A program made the translations under genes and the position numbers. From the NCBI GenBank assembly GCA_044228695.1, contig JBGAUK010000008.1, positions 5,523 through 69,522 on the forward strand: a DNA stretch of 64,000 nt, read 5' to 3'. This document shows positions 53,251 through 61,697 of the stretch, one piece after another; positions within the stretch are counted from its first letter, which is position 1; each line of letters opens with the position of its first letter. The notes under the pieces are model-generated. The model did no database searches. It was given only the letters and a program-made list of their open reading frames with translations, and was not told where the DNA came from. This DNA is from M0108 sp044228695 (GTDB lineage: Bacteria > Pseudomonadota > Gammaproteobacteria > Chromatiales > Chromatiaceae).

Positions 53251-54060
53251 ATGTACACCGGCGCTTTAACCAGCCATCTTGACGTTGCCCAGATCGTCTT
53301 ATATGCCTTCTGGCTCTTCTTCGCGGGTCTCATCATCTACCTTCGCCGCGAGGATAAGCGGGAAGGCTATCCTCTGGAGTCGGACCGCTCCCAAATCAAG
53401 GTCGTGGGCTTCCCGTCCATGCCCGAGCCCAAAACCTTCCTCCTGCCCCATGGCGGCGGTATCCGGACCGCGCCGCGTCAAGAGGCCCGCGAGATCGTCA
53501 ACGCCACGCCGGTCGAGCCCTGGCCTGGCGCGCCGCTGCGGCCCAATGGCGATCCCATGCTGGCGGCCGTGGGTCCCGGTGCCTCCCCGGACCGCGCCGA
53601 TGTGCCGGATCTGACCCTCGAGGGTATGCCCAAGATTATCCCGATGCGGGCGGCACCGGACTTCTCCGTCGCCCCGCAAGACGTGGACCCGCGCGGCCTG
53701 CCCGTTCTGGGCGCCGATGGTCAGGTGGGTGGCATCGTCAAGGACATCTGGGTCGATCTCTCCGAGCCTCAGATCCGTTACCTCGAGGTGACCCTGACCA
53801 ACACCGCCGATGAGGAAGAAGCCCCGGCGAACGAACAGCCCGATCTGATCCAGGATGTGCTGCTACCCATGACCTTCGTGCGGGTAAACCGTAAGGAGCG
53901 CCAGATCAAGGTCGCCTCGATCATGGGCCGGCACTTTGCCCATGTGCCCCGCTTGTCCAACCCGGAGCAGATTACGCTGCGCGAGGAAGATAAGATCTGC
54001 GCCTACTATGCGGGAGGTACCCTCTACGCCAAGGCCGAGCGCTCCGAGCCCCTGTTTTGA
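53251..54060 (+). CDS. puhA: Photosynthetic reaction centre H subunit
   Basis: A 269-residue H subunit of the type-2 reaction centre. One N-terminal membrane helix (VAQIVLYAFWLFFAGLIIYL) is followed by RREDKREGYPLESDR, a signature of PuhA, and a cytoplasmic PRC-barrel domain (about residues 150-245). It governs proton entry to the secondary quinone site. A strong AGGAGG lies seven bases before the ATG, unlike the coupled genes around it, which fits high expression. The L, M and cytochrome genes (puf) are not in this window. Confidence 0.96.
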   Translation: MYTGALTSHLDVAQIVLYAFWLFFAGLIIYLRREDKREGYPLESDRSQIKVVGFPSMPEPKTFLLPHGGGIRTAPRQEAREIVNATPVEPWPGAPLRPNGDPMLAAVGPGASPDRADVPDLTLEGMPKIIPMRAAPDFSVAPQDVDPRGLPVLGADGQVGGIVKDIWVDLSEPQIRYLEVTLTNTADEEEAPANEQPDLIQDVLLPMTFVRVNRKERQIKVASIMGRHFAHVPRLSNPEQITLREEDKICAYYAGGTLYAKAERSEPLF

Positions 54061-54068
54061 ATCCGGCC

Positions 54069-54740
54069 GTGAACGAGTACGACCAAGAGCCGATTCCGGG
54101 TCTGCCAGAGATCCCTCCCGAAGGGGAGCGGATCCTCTGGCAAGGCGCGCCGGGCTGGCTGGGCCTGGCGCGGCGCGCATTCCATGTGCGCAAGGTGGCC
54201 ATCTATTTCGCGCTGATCTTCTTCTGGTTTCTGGCTTCCAAGCTCCTGGGGGGGGAATCACTGGTCCAGGGGGCGGTGCTGGGAAGTTGGCTGTTGGCCC
54301 TGGCGTTGGTGGCGATTGGACTGCTACTGCTGCTGGCCTGGGCCAATAGTCGCGCGACCCTTTATACCCTGACCAGCCGGCGCGTGGTCATGCGCTTCGG
54401 GGTCGCTGTCTCCATGACCATCAATATTCCCTTTAGCCAGATCGGGTCCGCGGGGCTGCGCCGGTATGAGGACGGGACGGGGGATATCACCCTGTCCCTG
54501 GTCGGACGGCCCCGCATCTCCTACCTGGTGCTCTGGCCGCATGTACGGCCTTGGCGTTTCGGTCAGGTAGAGCCTATGTTACGAGTGGTGCCGGATGCCG
54601 CCCGGGTGGCCGATATCCTCTCTAGTGCCTTGCAAGCCTTGGCGGCCGCCAGGGCGGAGGCTGAACCGGCGATCGGCACCAGCAAGGGAGGAGGGACCGA
54701 CCCTTCGACCCCGGACCTGTCCGCGGTATCTTCCGCATGA
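54069..54740 (+). CDS. puhB: Reaction centre assembly protein PuhB
   Basis: A 223-residue membrane protein for reaction centre assembly. NEYDQEPIPGLPEIPPEGER and ILWQGAP begin the family domain; two to three hydrophobic segments and a bacterial PH-like domain (TLYTLTSRRVVMRFGVAV) follow. The GTG at 54069 (MNEYDQEPIPGLP) fits the family; a TTG at 54057 overlapping the puhA stop is a possible alternative. Confidence 0.9.
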   Translation: MNEYDQEPIPGLPEIPPEGERILWQGAPGWLGLARRAFHVRKVAIYFALIFFWFLASKLLGGESLVQGAVLGSWLLALALVAIGLLLLLAWANSRATLYTLTSRRVVMRFGVAVSMTINIPFSQIGSAGLRRYEDGTGDITLSLVGRPRISYLVLWPHVRPWRFGQVEPMLRVVPDAARVADILSSALQALAAARAEAEPAIGTSKGGGTDPSTPDLSAVSSA

Positions 54741-54768
54741 GGCCTTTGTGGAGACGGAGCATGGCGGC

Positions 54769-55230
54769 GTGAGTGACCCCCTGAATCAGCAGCCCTTTCC
54801 CCGTGGTGCCCTGATTGGCGCGGCGGCCCTGATTGGCTTTTCCCTTCTGGCGGTCACCCTGGCCCGCGTCGTTGGCTTGGAGGCTGGCGGGGAGCCGGCG
54901 GCCCCCCTGGTGGAATCCCGGGAACTACGCTTCGCGGATCGCCCAGATGGGGCGGTCCTGGTTTACGAGGGCCAGGGCGACGAGGTCGTGGACCTGGTGC
55001 CACCCGGCAGCGGCGGCTTCGTGCGGGGTGTACTTCGCGCCCTGGCAAGGGAACGCCGCAGTCATGGGGATCAGGAGGCGGCCGTGCCTTTCCGGCTGAG
55101 CCGGCTCGCGGATGGTCGAGTCACCCTGGAAGACCTCTCGACGGGGCGTGTCATTGACTTGAGGGCCTTCGGACCCACCAACGAGGAGGCCTTTACCCGG
55201 CTATTGAATGGCGGGGAACCGGCCCCATGA
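54769..55230 (+). CDS. puhC: Reaction centre assembly protein PuhC
   Basis: A 153-residue protein with one N-terminal membrane helix (PRGALIGAAALIGFSLLAV) and a periplasmic domain. RELRFADRPDGAVLVYE and the later DLRAFGPTNEEAFTRLLN are PuhC features. GTG at 54769 gives MSDPLNQQPFPRGALI, as in relatives; GTG at 54748 is a second candidate. It influences the LH1-reaction centre supercomplex. Confidence 0.88.
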   Translation: MSDPLNQQPFPRGALIGAAALIGFSLLAVTLARVVGLEAGGEPAAPLVESRELRFADRPDGAVLVYEGQGDEVVDLVPPGSGGFVRGVLRALARERRSHGDQEAAVPFRLSRLADGRVTLEDLSTGRVIDLRAFGPTNEEAFTRLLNGGEPAP

Positions 55231-55279
55231 GGCCTGCCGCGCACCGGGGTCATCCGGTCTTGTCCAAGGGCAAGTGCCG

Positions 55280-56194
55280 ATGATGGCTTATGTGATCCCT
55301 GTTTTATACACCCTCTTCGTCTGGTGGCTGACTACGGGTGTCCTGCTGTATTTGCACCGGCTGCCGGCGCGGACCTACCGCCGGAGCATGCTGGGCATGA
55401 TGCTGATCGCGGGGGCGGCCCTCGTCGGCCATGCCCTGGCCAGCCTGGGGACCGAGCCCAGTGACGCCTACCTCGCCTTTTCCTGTGCCCTGATCCTCTG
55501 GGGGTGGCTGGAGTTGGGTTATTTCACGGGATTCCTGGTGGGGCCCCATTGCGATCCCTGTCCCGAGGACTGCCGTGGCTGGCGCCGCTTCTGGCTGGCA
55601 TTGCGTACCGGCCTCTTCCTGGAGATTGGCATCATCGTCACGGCGGCGGTGCTGGTGGTCGCCGCCTGGGACGCGCCGAATCAGGTCGGCGTCTGGAGTT
55701 TCCTGGTGCTCTGGTTGATGCGCTTGAGCGCCAAGCTCAACCTCTTCCTCGGTGTTCCGAATCTCCACGACCATTGGTTGCCCGAGCAAATGCGGTTCCT
55801 CTCGACCTATATGGTCCGGCGGCCCATGAATCTCCTCTTCCCCGTCTCCGTCACCGTCGCGACCCTCATCCTGGGGCTGCTGGTCCAGATCGCATCCCAG
55901 CCGGAGATGAGCGACTTCCAGCGGAGTGGGCTCCTGCTAGTTTCTACCCTCCTGGCGTTGGGCATCCTGGAACATTGGTTCCTGGTGTTGCCCTTTTCCG
56001 AGGAGGTGATTTGGCGTTGGGCCATGAAGGGCAAGCAGCCCGGCGGCCTGGAACCCGGGCTCCGGGACCCGACACCCAGCGAGGCCGGGTCGGGCTGCGA
56101 TACTGGCTTTCTGAAGTCCGGGCTCGAATGTTCACCCTGCCCGGGTCCGGTGATCATCCGCGAACCCGCACCCAAGGGCTGTTCCATCCCCTAA
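55280..56194 (+). CDS. puhE: PuhE family membrane protein (DUF3623) with extended tail
   Basis: A 304-residue membrane protein with about seven segments, of the PuhE/DUF3623 family found in puh operons, possibly modulating bacteriochlorophyll synthesis. Typical pieces are YVIPVLYTLFVWWLTTGVLL, LGYFTGFLVGP and RLSAKLNLFLGVPNLHDHWLP. Two ATGs (55280, 55283) are adjacent. The last about 55 residues are an unusual soluble extension rich in Gly, Pro and Cys (GSGCDTG, LECSPCPGP), beyond the family core that ends near EVIWRWAMKG. Confidence 0.88.
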   Translation: MMAYVIPVLYTLFVWWLTTGVLLYLHRLPARTYRRSMLGMMLIAGAALVGHALASLGTEPSDAYLAFSCALILWGWLELGYFTGFLVGPHCDPCPEDCRGWRRFWLALRTGLFLEIGIIVTAAVLVVAAWDAPNQVGVWSFLVLWLMRLSAKLNLFLGVPNLHDHWLPEQMRFLSTYMVRRPMNLLFPVSVTVATLILGLLVQIASQPEMSDFQRSGLLLVSTLLALGILEHWFLVLPFSEEVIWRWAMKGKQPGGLEPGLRDPTPSEAGSGCDTGFLKSGLECSPCPGPVIIREPAPKGCSIP

Positions 56195-56420
56195 TCAATT
56201 AAGGTTCCCCGCGGTCAAGGGGGGACCTGTAACGACATCGACTCAGGAAGGCGATAAAATTGATACCCATACAAGGTCATGTGATCGACCGGGACCCTAG
56301 CATCCGCGCTGATTGGTGGCGGTGGGCGTTCCTCCCTATCCCGGCCAGGCCGTCGGTGAGGGCAGGGCATCGGCCGCTTGCCGGCATGGCGGATTATCCA
56401 ATAGCCTTGAGGACCCGCGG

Positions 56421-56531
56421 ATGAGCAGCACCATGATCCAACACCCGTATCCTTCCGCCCACGTCGAGATGGGTTGCGAGGGATTCTCTGCGGTAGTCGC
56501 CTCCCCTGTTGGCGCCTTGACTTACGGATGA
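56421..56531 (+). CDS. 36-residue small ORF between puhE and hemN
   Basis: Starts MSSTMIQHPYPSAHVEMG and ends SPVGALTYG, with AGGA eight bases before the ATG. Its stop overlaps an ATG of hemN (ATGA at 56528-56531), like other coupled pairs in this cluster. No family is recognised. It could be a leader peptide that couples translation to hemN or a small photosynthesis-related protein. Confidence 0.45.
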   Translation: MSSTMIQHPYPSAHVEMGCEGFSAVVASPVGALTYG

Positions 56532-57907
56532 TCGGATTTAGTTCTATGAACCTATCCATCCTCGACGAGATTCCTTCCAGCCTGATTGAGCGTTATCTGG
56601 GCGCCACGGCCGACCAGGCCCCCTCCGGCAAGGTGGAGGTCAAGGTCAATGGGATCGCGCCGGACGAGTACGCCCGGACGCTCCGTGATATTGGCATCGG
56701 GAGCAATCCGTCCCTGGCCCTCTACCTGCATGTCCCCTTCTGCGCGGTGCGCTGTCACTTCTGCGCCTGCAACACCAATGTCACTCATGATGCCGACCAG
56801 ATAGACGATTACCTGGATACCCTGGAACGGGAAATGGACCTGCTGGTCGCCACCCTTGGCGCAGGCCGTCAGGTACGTCAGCTCCATGTCGGAGGTGGCA
56901 CGCCCAACCACCTGAGTGATGAGCAATTGGTCCGCCTGGTGGAGATTGTTCATCAACATTTTCAGATCGCCGAAGATGCCTGTGTCTGTATCGAGTGCAA
57001 CCCGCGCCGGGCTTCCGCGAGACAGATGGACCTGCTTCAGAGCCTCGGGTTCGGCTGGATCAGTCTGGGCGTCCAGGATCTGTCACTGGACGTGCAGCGG
57101 GCGATTGGTCGCATCCAGTCAGAGGCGGTCATCCGGGACGTCTGTCAGATGGCCCGCGAGGTGGGTTTCGAAAACATCAACATCGACCTGATTCATGGCC
57201 TGCCAAATCAGACCGAGCAGGCCCTGGCCAGCACCCTGGAGCAGGTCATCTCCCTGAGGCCCGACCGTATCCGGTGCTTCAGTTATGCCCATGCCCCCTC
57301 CCGGCGCCCCAACCAGATGGCTATCAACGCCCAGTCCTTACCCAGCCCGACCGAGAAAATCTCCCTCTTTGGCCGGGTGGTGAAGGAACTCACCCAGGCG
57401 GGCTACACCTGGATAGGCGCGGACTGTTTTGCCGGCCCCCAGGACGAATGGACCCACGCTCAGGCCGAGGGCCGCCTGCGGCGCAACAGCATGGGCTATA
57501 CCGCCGCGCCCGCCGATTATCAGCTCGCCTGCGGTCCCCATGGTCTCGGTGAAGTCGGGAGCCTCTTTGTTCAGAACGAATCCAACCTGGCCGGCTGGAC
57601 CCGGGCGGTCATGGCCGGGCGTTTGCCGATCGCCTGGGGCCACCGCCTCAGCGATGAAGACTATCGGCGCCGCCGGGTCTATGAACATCTCCTCTGCAAT
57701 CTGGTACTGCCTGCCAGTACCGCCAAGACCCTTGGCGCGGATCTGAAGAGCCTGGGGCGCTGCGCGGACGACGGTCTGCTGGAGATGGATGCCGAGGGCA
57801 TTCGGGTGACCGAGCGTGGTCGCTTCTTCCTGGAATCCCTTTGTGCACAACATGCCAGCTCACTGGATTGGGATAGCGCTCAATGGCTATTCCCGAAATC
57901 GCGATGA
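56528..57907 (+). CDS. hemN: Oxygen-independent coproporphyrinogen III dehydrogenase
   Basis: A radical SAM enzyme that makes protoporphyrinogen IX without oxygen, feeding heme and bacteriochlorophyll. The full HemN motif YLHVPFCAVRCHFCACNT has four cysteines (C-x3-C-x2-C-x-C), which separates it from HemW at 13513. QLHVGGGTPNHLS and IDLIHGLPNQT follow. It has 459 residues from the ATG at 56528 that overlaps the small ORF; ATG 56546 (MNLSILDEIP) is also possible. The location inside the photosynthesis cluster suggests anaerobic pigment supply. Confidence 0.93.
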   Translation: MIGFSSMNLSILDEIPSSLIERYLGATADQAPSGKVEVKVNGIAPDEYARTLRDIGIGSNPSLALYLHVPFCAVRCHFCACNTNVTHDADQIDDYLDTLEREMDLLVATLGAGRQVRQLHVGGGTPNHLSDEQLVRLVEIVHQHFQIAEDACVCIECNPRRASARQMDLLQSLGFGWISLGVQDLSLDVQRAIGRIQSEAVIRDVCQMAREVGFENINIDLIHGLPNQTEQALASTLEQVISLRPDRIRCFSYAHAPSRRPNQMAINAQSLPSPTEKISLFGRVVKELTQAGYTWIGADCFAGPQDEWTHAQAEGRLRRNSMGYTAAPADYQLACGPHGLGEVGSLFVQNESNLAGWTRAVMAGRLPIAWGHRLSDEDYRRRRVYEHLLCNLVLPASTAKTLGADLKSLGRCADDGLLEMDAEGIRVTERGRFFLESLCAQHASSLDWDSAQWLFPKSR

Positions 57908-58500
57908 GCCAGGCCCCTGCGGCTCACCGCATCGGCCCCAACGCCATCACCCGGGTGGAGGAGGTACTGCGCGAGGATTACCCCGAGTCGGTGGTTGAAC
58001 GGATCTTTGCCCTGGCGGATATCGCCGGTTATCTCGCCGAGCCCCCCGAGAGGATGGTTGATGAGCGGGAGGTGACGCGCCTCCACGGGGTCCTCCGTGC
58101 CGAGTTGGGCGTCGAGGTTGCCCTGCGCCTGGCCCGGGGGGCGGGGGTGCGGACGGGTGATTACCTCCTGGCGCACCGGATTCCCGCCGGCGTTCAGGTC
58201 ATCCTGTCCTGGCTGCCTGCCCGGCTGGCGAGTCGGGTGCTGCTCGGCGCCATCCAGCGTCATGCCTGGACCTTCGCCGGAAGCGGTGTGCTGGGGGTGC
58301 GCAAGGGTTTTCCCCCCCGGCTGTCCATCGCGGGCTGCTGCATTTGTCACGGGGCCCAGTCCCCCATGCCCCTCTGCGATTTCTATACCGCCGCGATCGA
58401 GCGGCTCTTCCAAAAGCTCGTCAAACCCAGTGCCCGGGTGACCGAAATCACCTGCCAGGCCACCGGGGCCGATGCCTGCACCTTCGAGGTGCTGTGGTAG
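57904..58500 (+). CDS. bchJ: BchJ family protein (bacteriochlorophyll synthesis)
   Basis: A 198-residue protein with a V4R/4-vinyl-reductase domain (about residues 95-198). GCCICHGAQSPMPLCDFY with a cluster of cysteines and EITCQATGADACTFEVLW are typical of BchJ. BchJ was first thought to be the 8-vinyl reductase; later work favours a supporting role in substrate handling. ATG 57904 overlaps the hemN stop (ATGA); an earlier in-frame ATG at 57883 is less likely. Confidence 0.9.
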   Translation: MSQAPAAHRIGPNAITRVEEVLREDYPESVVERIFALADIAGYLAEPPERMVDEREVTRLHGVLRAELGVEVALRLARGAGVRTGDYLLAHRIPAGVQVILSWLPARLASRVLLGAIQRHAWTFAGSGVLGVRKGFPPRLSIAGCCICHGAQSPMPLCDFYTAAIERLFQKLVKPSARVTEITCQATGADACTFEVLW

Positions 58501-58537
58501 CCAGCCCGGGGCCTCGGGGGTTGGTAGGTAAGAAGCC

Positions 58538-59944
58538 GTGAGTCAATGGGAAAGCCTTAACCGGGCCCTCGGTCGGGGCGGCCAGAGGACGGCCCTGGTC
58601 GCGGGCCCGGCGCGCTGGGACTATGCCGAGCTGGCGGCCCGGGCCTCGCGCCGCGCCCAACGGCTGAGCGCCCAGGGCCTGGTTGCCGGCCAGGTGGTTT
58701 GGGTGTCCGAGGCCCCGGTGCTGGACCTGCTGGTCATGCAATATGCCTTGGCCGCGCTCGGCTGCGGTCTCTTGCCCGTCTCGCCTCAACCCGGAACGGA
58801 TCGCGATCAGGCCCTGGCGCGGTTGGCGAGTGTGGAGTGGCGCTGGCAGCCTCGGGGCGAGGCGGGTGGCGACCTGATCCCCACCGGTTTCGGCGCGGTC
58901 TCCCACCCCGGGCCAGAAGATGCGCGACCCGCCTTGGTGATCCAGACCAGCGGCAGCGGTGGGGCGCCCAAGGCGGTGATGCTGACCGCCGCCAACGTCC
59001 TGGCCTCCGCCGCCCTGGCCAACCAGCAACTGGGGCTGGGCGCGGGGGACTGCTGGCTCTCCTGTCTGCCCCGGAGCCATGTGGGCGGCCTCATGATCGG
59101 CTACCGATGCGCCCTGGCGGGGGCCAGCCTCCTGCTACACGAGCGGTTTGACCCCGCGACCCTGGCTTTTGACCTTGAACGCCAGCGGGTCACCCACCTG
59201 TCCCTGGTGCCCCCCATGCTCGCCCGGCTCCTGGCCCTGATGGAGCGGCCGCCGCCCGGGCTGCGTGTCCTCCTGGTGGGCGGCCAGGCCCTGAGCGGGG
59301 CCCTGGCGCGCCAGGCCATCGCGGCCGGCTGGCCCCTGTACCTCTCCTATGGGATGACGGAGACCGCTTCCCTGGTCGCCGCCTCGCCCTGCCTGCGGGC
59401 GGTGCCAGCGCCGGGTCTGGTAGGGCCAGCCCTACTGGGCATCCAACTCCAGTGCGCCGGCACTCCCGCATCCCCCCGGCGGATCGCGATCCGCGGCCCC
59501 GTGGTCATGGCCGGATATGCCGAGGCGGGACGTCGGCCAGGCGTCGGCCTCGAAGAGGGCTGGTTCCTCACCAACGATCTCGGCTACCTCACCGCCCAGG
59601 GAGAAGTCGCCGTCCTGGGGCGCGCCGACGAGGTGCTGGTGATCGGGGGCGAGGCGGTGCTGCCCGCCCGGGTCGAGGACCAGATGATGGCGGCCCCCGG
59701 CCTGGAGGCCGTCGTCGTCGTGGCCCTGGATGATCCGGTCTGGGGTTACCGCCTGGTCGCGGCTTATGCGGGTGACAGCCCCCCCGATGCCCTAGAGGGT
59801 TGGTGCCGGGAGCATCTGGCTGATCGGGAACGCCCACGCGAGTATCGGCGCTTTACCCGGCTACCCACCACACCATCCGGCAAACCGGAGCGGAGCCGGA
59901 TCAAGGCGCTGCTTCTGGCCGAGGCCAAGGTCATCGGTCGCTAG
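58538..59944 (+). CDS. AMP-forming acyl-CoA ligase (MenE-like)
   Basis: A 468-residue adenylate-forming enzyme. The P-loop is QTSGSGGAPKAVMLT, then YGMTETASLV (A5), TNDLGYL (A7, Asp), GRADEVLVIGGEAVLP (A8) and TTPSGKPERSRIK with the catalytic lysine (A10). Size and the style of the A8 motif resemble o-succinylbenzoate-CoA ligase (MenE) of menaquinone synthesis, but no other men gene is visible, so the substrate is unproven. GTG start; it follows bchJ by 37 bases on the same strand and appears to be the last gene of the rightward arm. Confidence 0.8.
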   Translation: MSQWESLNRALGRGGQRTALVAGPARWDYAELAARASRRAQRLSAQGLVAGQVVWVSEAPVLDLLVMQYALAALGCGLLPVSPQPGTDRDQALARLASVEWRWQPRGEAGGDLIPTGFGAVSHPGPEDARPALVIQTSGSGGAPKAVMLTAANVLASAALANQQLGLGAGDCWLSCLPRSHVGGLMIGYRCALAGASLLLHERFDPATLAFDLERQRVTHLSLVPPMLARLLALMERPPPGLRVLLVGGQALSGALARQAIAAGWPLYLSYGMTETASLVAASPCLRAVPAPGLVGPALLGIQLQCAGTPASPRRIAIRGPVVMAGYAEAGRRPGVGLEEGWFLTNDLGYLTAQGEVAVLGRADEVLVIGGEAVLPARVEDQMMAAPGLEAVVVVALDDPVWGYRLVAAYAGDSPPDALEGWCREHLADRERPREYRRFTRLPTTPSGKPERSRIKALLLAEAKVIGR

Positions 59945-60032
59945 CTGCCTAGCCCGAATTGCTCACAAATCCCCCTCGGCGCCAGAAATTTTCGGTAGGG
60001 GCGGAACCCGTCAGTTAGCCCTGGCCGGCGAG

Positions 60033-60700
60033 CTATTTGGAAAGGTAGCAGGCATTGCCACGCACCCATGCCAGATGAAGCGAGACGCCAGCACGTGGGC
60101 GAACCGAAACCATCTTATCCTCAGCAGCGCTGCCGCCCATGAGCGAAACAAAGGCCGCGTAGTCTTGGACCATTCACTGGACTGGCTAAACGAATGAACC
60201 AGCATGACCGCATGGGCCGCGTTAAAGCGCTGAGCCTCAATGATTGCCGATGCCGTGCGATGCAGAAGTTGGTAACGCGTGGTGTCTGAAACGGAGCACA
60301 GCCCCAGCAAAGAAAGGAGGTAAGCAAGGCGCTTGACTTTTCCAGGACTGGACTCCGTTAGCCACTGCTCCACCGTGGGGCCGAAGGGCTCTGAAACCTT
60401 GCCCTCCACGGCAATGGAAATGAGTTGATTTTCGGAGCGGGCGAGAACCCAGATGTCGTTTTGAGATGAGCGAGAACCACCCGGCAGTGAAACCTTGTGC
60501 TCTGGCAAGGCCAGCAGCAGTTCCGCCGATGGGAAAGCGGACGCTAAGACAGATCCGACCTCGGCCGGGAAACCACTGGCTTCTTGCCACGAATAGGCTA
60601 GCGTACGGGCGGAATAACCCTGGCGCCAATGCTTGACCGGCTCAGCGAGAAATTCCGCCCATTGCTCCGCGCTTGAAGTTGGAATGTAGATTTGGCTCAA
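60033..60700 (-). pseudogene. DUF6946-like protein, frameshifted
   Basis: The N-terminal part, starting MSQIYIPTSSAEQWAEFL, has conserved-looking PEHKVSLPGGSRSSQNDIWV and ISIAVEGKVSEPFGPTVEQW. After VMLVHSFSQSSEW the frame used by the start becomes low-quality basic sequence ending at 60011, while the alternative frame reads VQDYAAFVSLMGGSAAEDK and ends ...LAWVRGNACYLSK at 60033, a typical family end. A single missing base at about 60167-60172 (TGGTCC where TGGTTCC would give Trp-Phe-Gln) explains this. It has the style of a restriction-like or PD-(D/E)XK domain (EGKVSE), but function is unknown. Confidence 0.75.
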
Positions 60701-60814
60701 GGCGCAACTCTCTAATTTCTGGGTATAACGACCGTGATAAAGCGGCCCGCGCCACTTATGACCTAGCGAGCTGGCACGACGACCGTGGCGCGCAATCGGT
60801 GTTGAGACAGATCG

Positions 60815-61306
60815 CTAGGAGCTTTGTTGTTCAAGGTCTTGTTCCCAGATTAGGTTCAGAATTTCTGATGATCCTAGCAGGTTATTCACAGGGCACTGTG
60901 GGCAACCCCTGCGAGTAGGCGGATTAGAACATTTGAAACAACCCTCTACTGTTTTTGCGGTATAAGACAGTTCGGTTTCTAACTTGGCTAAAGCTTTAGT
61001 TTGCTCATGGATTTTTGCTTGAAGCGTTGCGAGTATCGAATAAACGCTGTGGCTGGCTTGATCTCCAGAGAAAAACTTTTCTCTAGCCGTGGCGAGATCC
61101 TTTATGAGAGTGAGAGGAACGTTAGCGTGGGCAAGCCTGAGAATGGCACGAAAACGGGCAATATCTTCGGTTGAGTAAAGACGAGTTCCGCCAGCAGTGC
61201 GACGAGCGGCTACTAAGCCTTCCTCCTCGTAGAAGCGTAATGCCCGAGGGGTCGTGCCAAGCAGTTCAGCCACCTCACCGATTTTCTTCAGGGAGATGGA
61301 GTCCAT
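60815..61306 (-). CDS. MerR family regulator with cysteine-rich C-terminus
   Basis: A 163-residue MerR-type activator: winged helix ISLKKIGEVAELLGTTPRAL with RFYEEEGLVAARR, then a long dimerisation coiled coil (about residues 80-125). The C-terminal part has CFKCSNPPTRRGCPQC, two CxxC pairs that probably bind metal. It follows the HMA-like gene by 4 bases and is probably autoregulated. Confidence 0.88.
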   Translation of the reverse strand: MDSISLKKIGEVAELLGTTPRALRFYEEEGLVAARRTAGGTRLYSTEDIARFRAILRLAHANVPLTLIKDLATAREKFFSGDQASHSVYSILATLQAKIHEQTKALAKLETELSYTAKTVEGCFKCSNPPTRRGCPQCPVNNLLGSSEILNLIWEQDLEQQSS

Positions 61307-61310
61307 TTTG

Positions 61311-61538
61311 TTATGCGCCTACCAGTTGGGCGTTGTAGCCGAAGGACTGAACCTTGGCCAGCAAAGCCGCCGTGGAGGTTGCATCAGGATTGAAGGCAAC
61401 CAGCAATAGGTGGTCTTTCCCGGGGTTGAAGCGCGGAGCGATCACGCCGTCTACTTGCCGCATGGATTCTTCCAAGGACTTTCTCTGTTGTTCGTTAAGG
61501 TCTTGATTGATATGAATCAGGATGTCGCTGACGCTCAT
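61311..61538 (-). CDS. HMA-like small protein lacking the CxxC motif
   Basis: A 75-residue protein with the beta-alpha-beta-beta-alpha-beta pattern of heavy-metal-associated domains (DILIHINQDLNEQQRKSLEE, LLLVAFNPDATSTAALLAKV, GYNAQLVGA). It has no cysteine, so it cannot bind metal through the normal CxxC. GAGGAG precedes the ATG. It is the first gene of a two-gene unit with the MerR regulator. Confidence 0.75.
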   Translation of the reverse strand: MSVSDILIHINQDLNEQQRKSLEESMRQVDGVIAPRFNPGKDHLLLVAFNPDATSTAALLAKVQSFGYNAQLVGA

Positions 61539-61577
61539 GATATTGCTCCTCAGGGGATCTGCCGAAGCGGCAATATA

Positions 61578-61606
61578 TTTATATTACGTAAACGTCATAT
61601 ATGCAA
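61578..61606 (-). promoter_or_regulatory. Promoter of the HMA-like/merR unit
   Basis: On the minus strand: TTGCAT, 17 bases, TATAAA. The spacer holds GACGTTTACGTAA, including the palindromes ACGT and TTACGTAA, a plausible MerR-type operator position between -35 and -10. If the -10 is TAAATA, the spacing would be 19, as in classical MerR promoters. Confidence 0.6.
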
Positions 61607-61628
61607 GCCGCATCCCTAACTACTAAGA

Positions 61629-61697
61629 GTTTATCCGTCGTGGGCGAAAGACTGATCTCGCGGTCTGGCGCGGAGCTTGGGCGCAAGACGGATAAAC
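61629..61697. repeat. MITE-like hairpin of 69 bases
   Basis: Perfect 11-base terminal inverted repeats GTTTATCCGTC / GACGGATAAAC, extendable to about 22 bases with 17 matches, around a GC-rich core. No coding content. This is the form of a small non-autonomous mobile element or of the ends of a deleted insertion sequence. The following 61698-61909 shows no gene. Confidence 0.45.
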
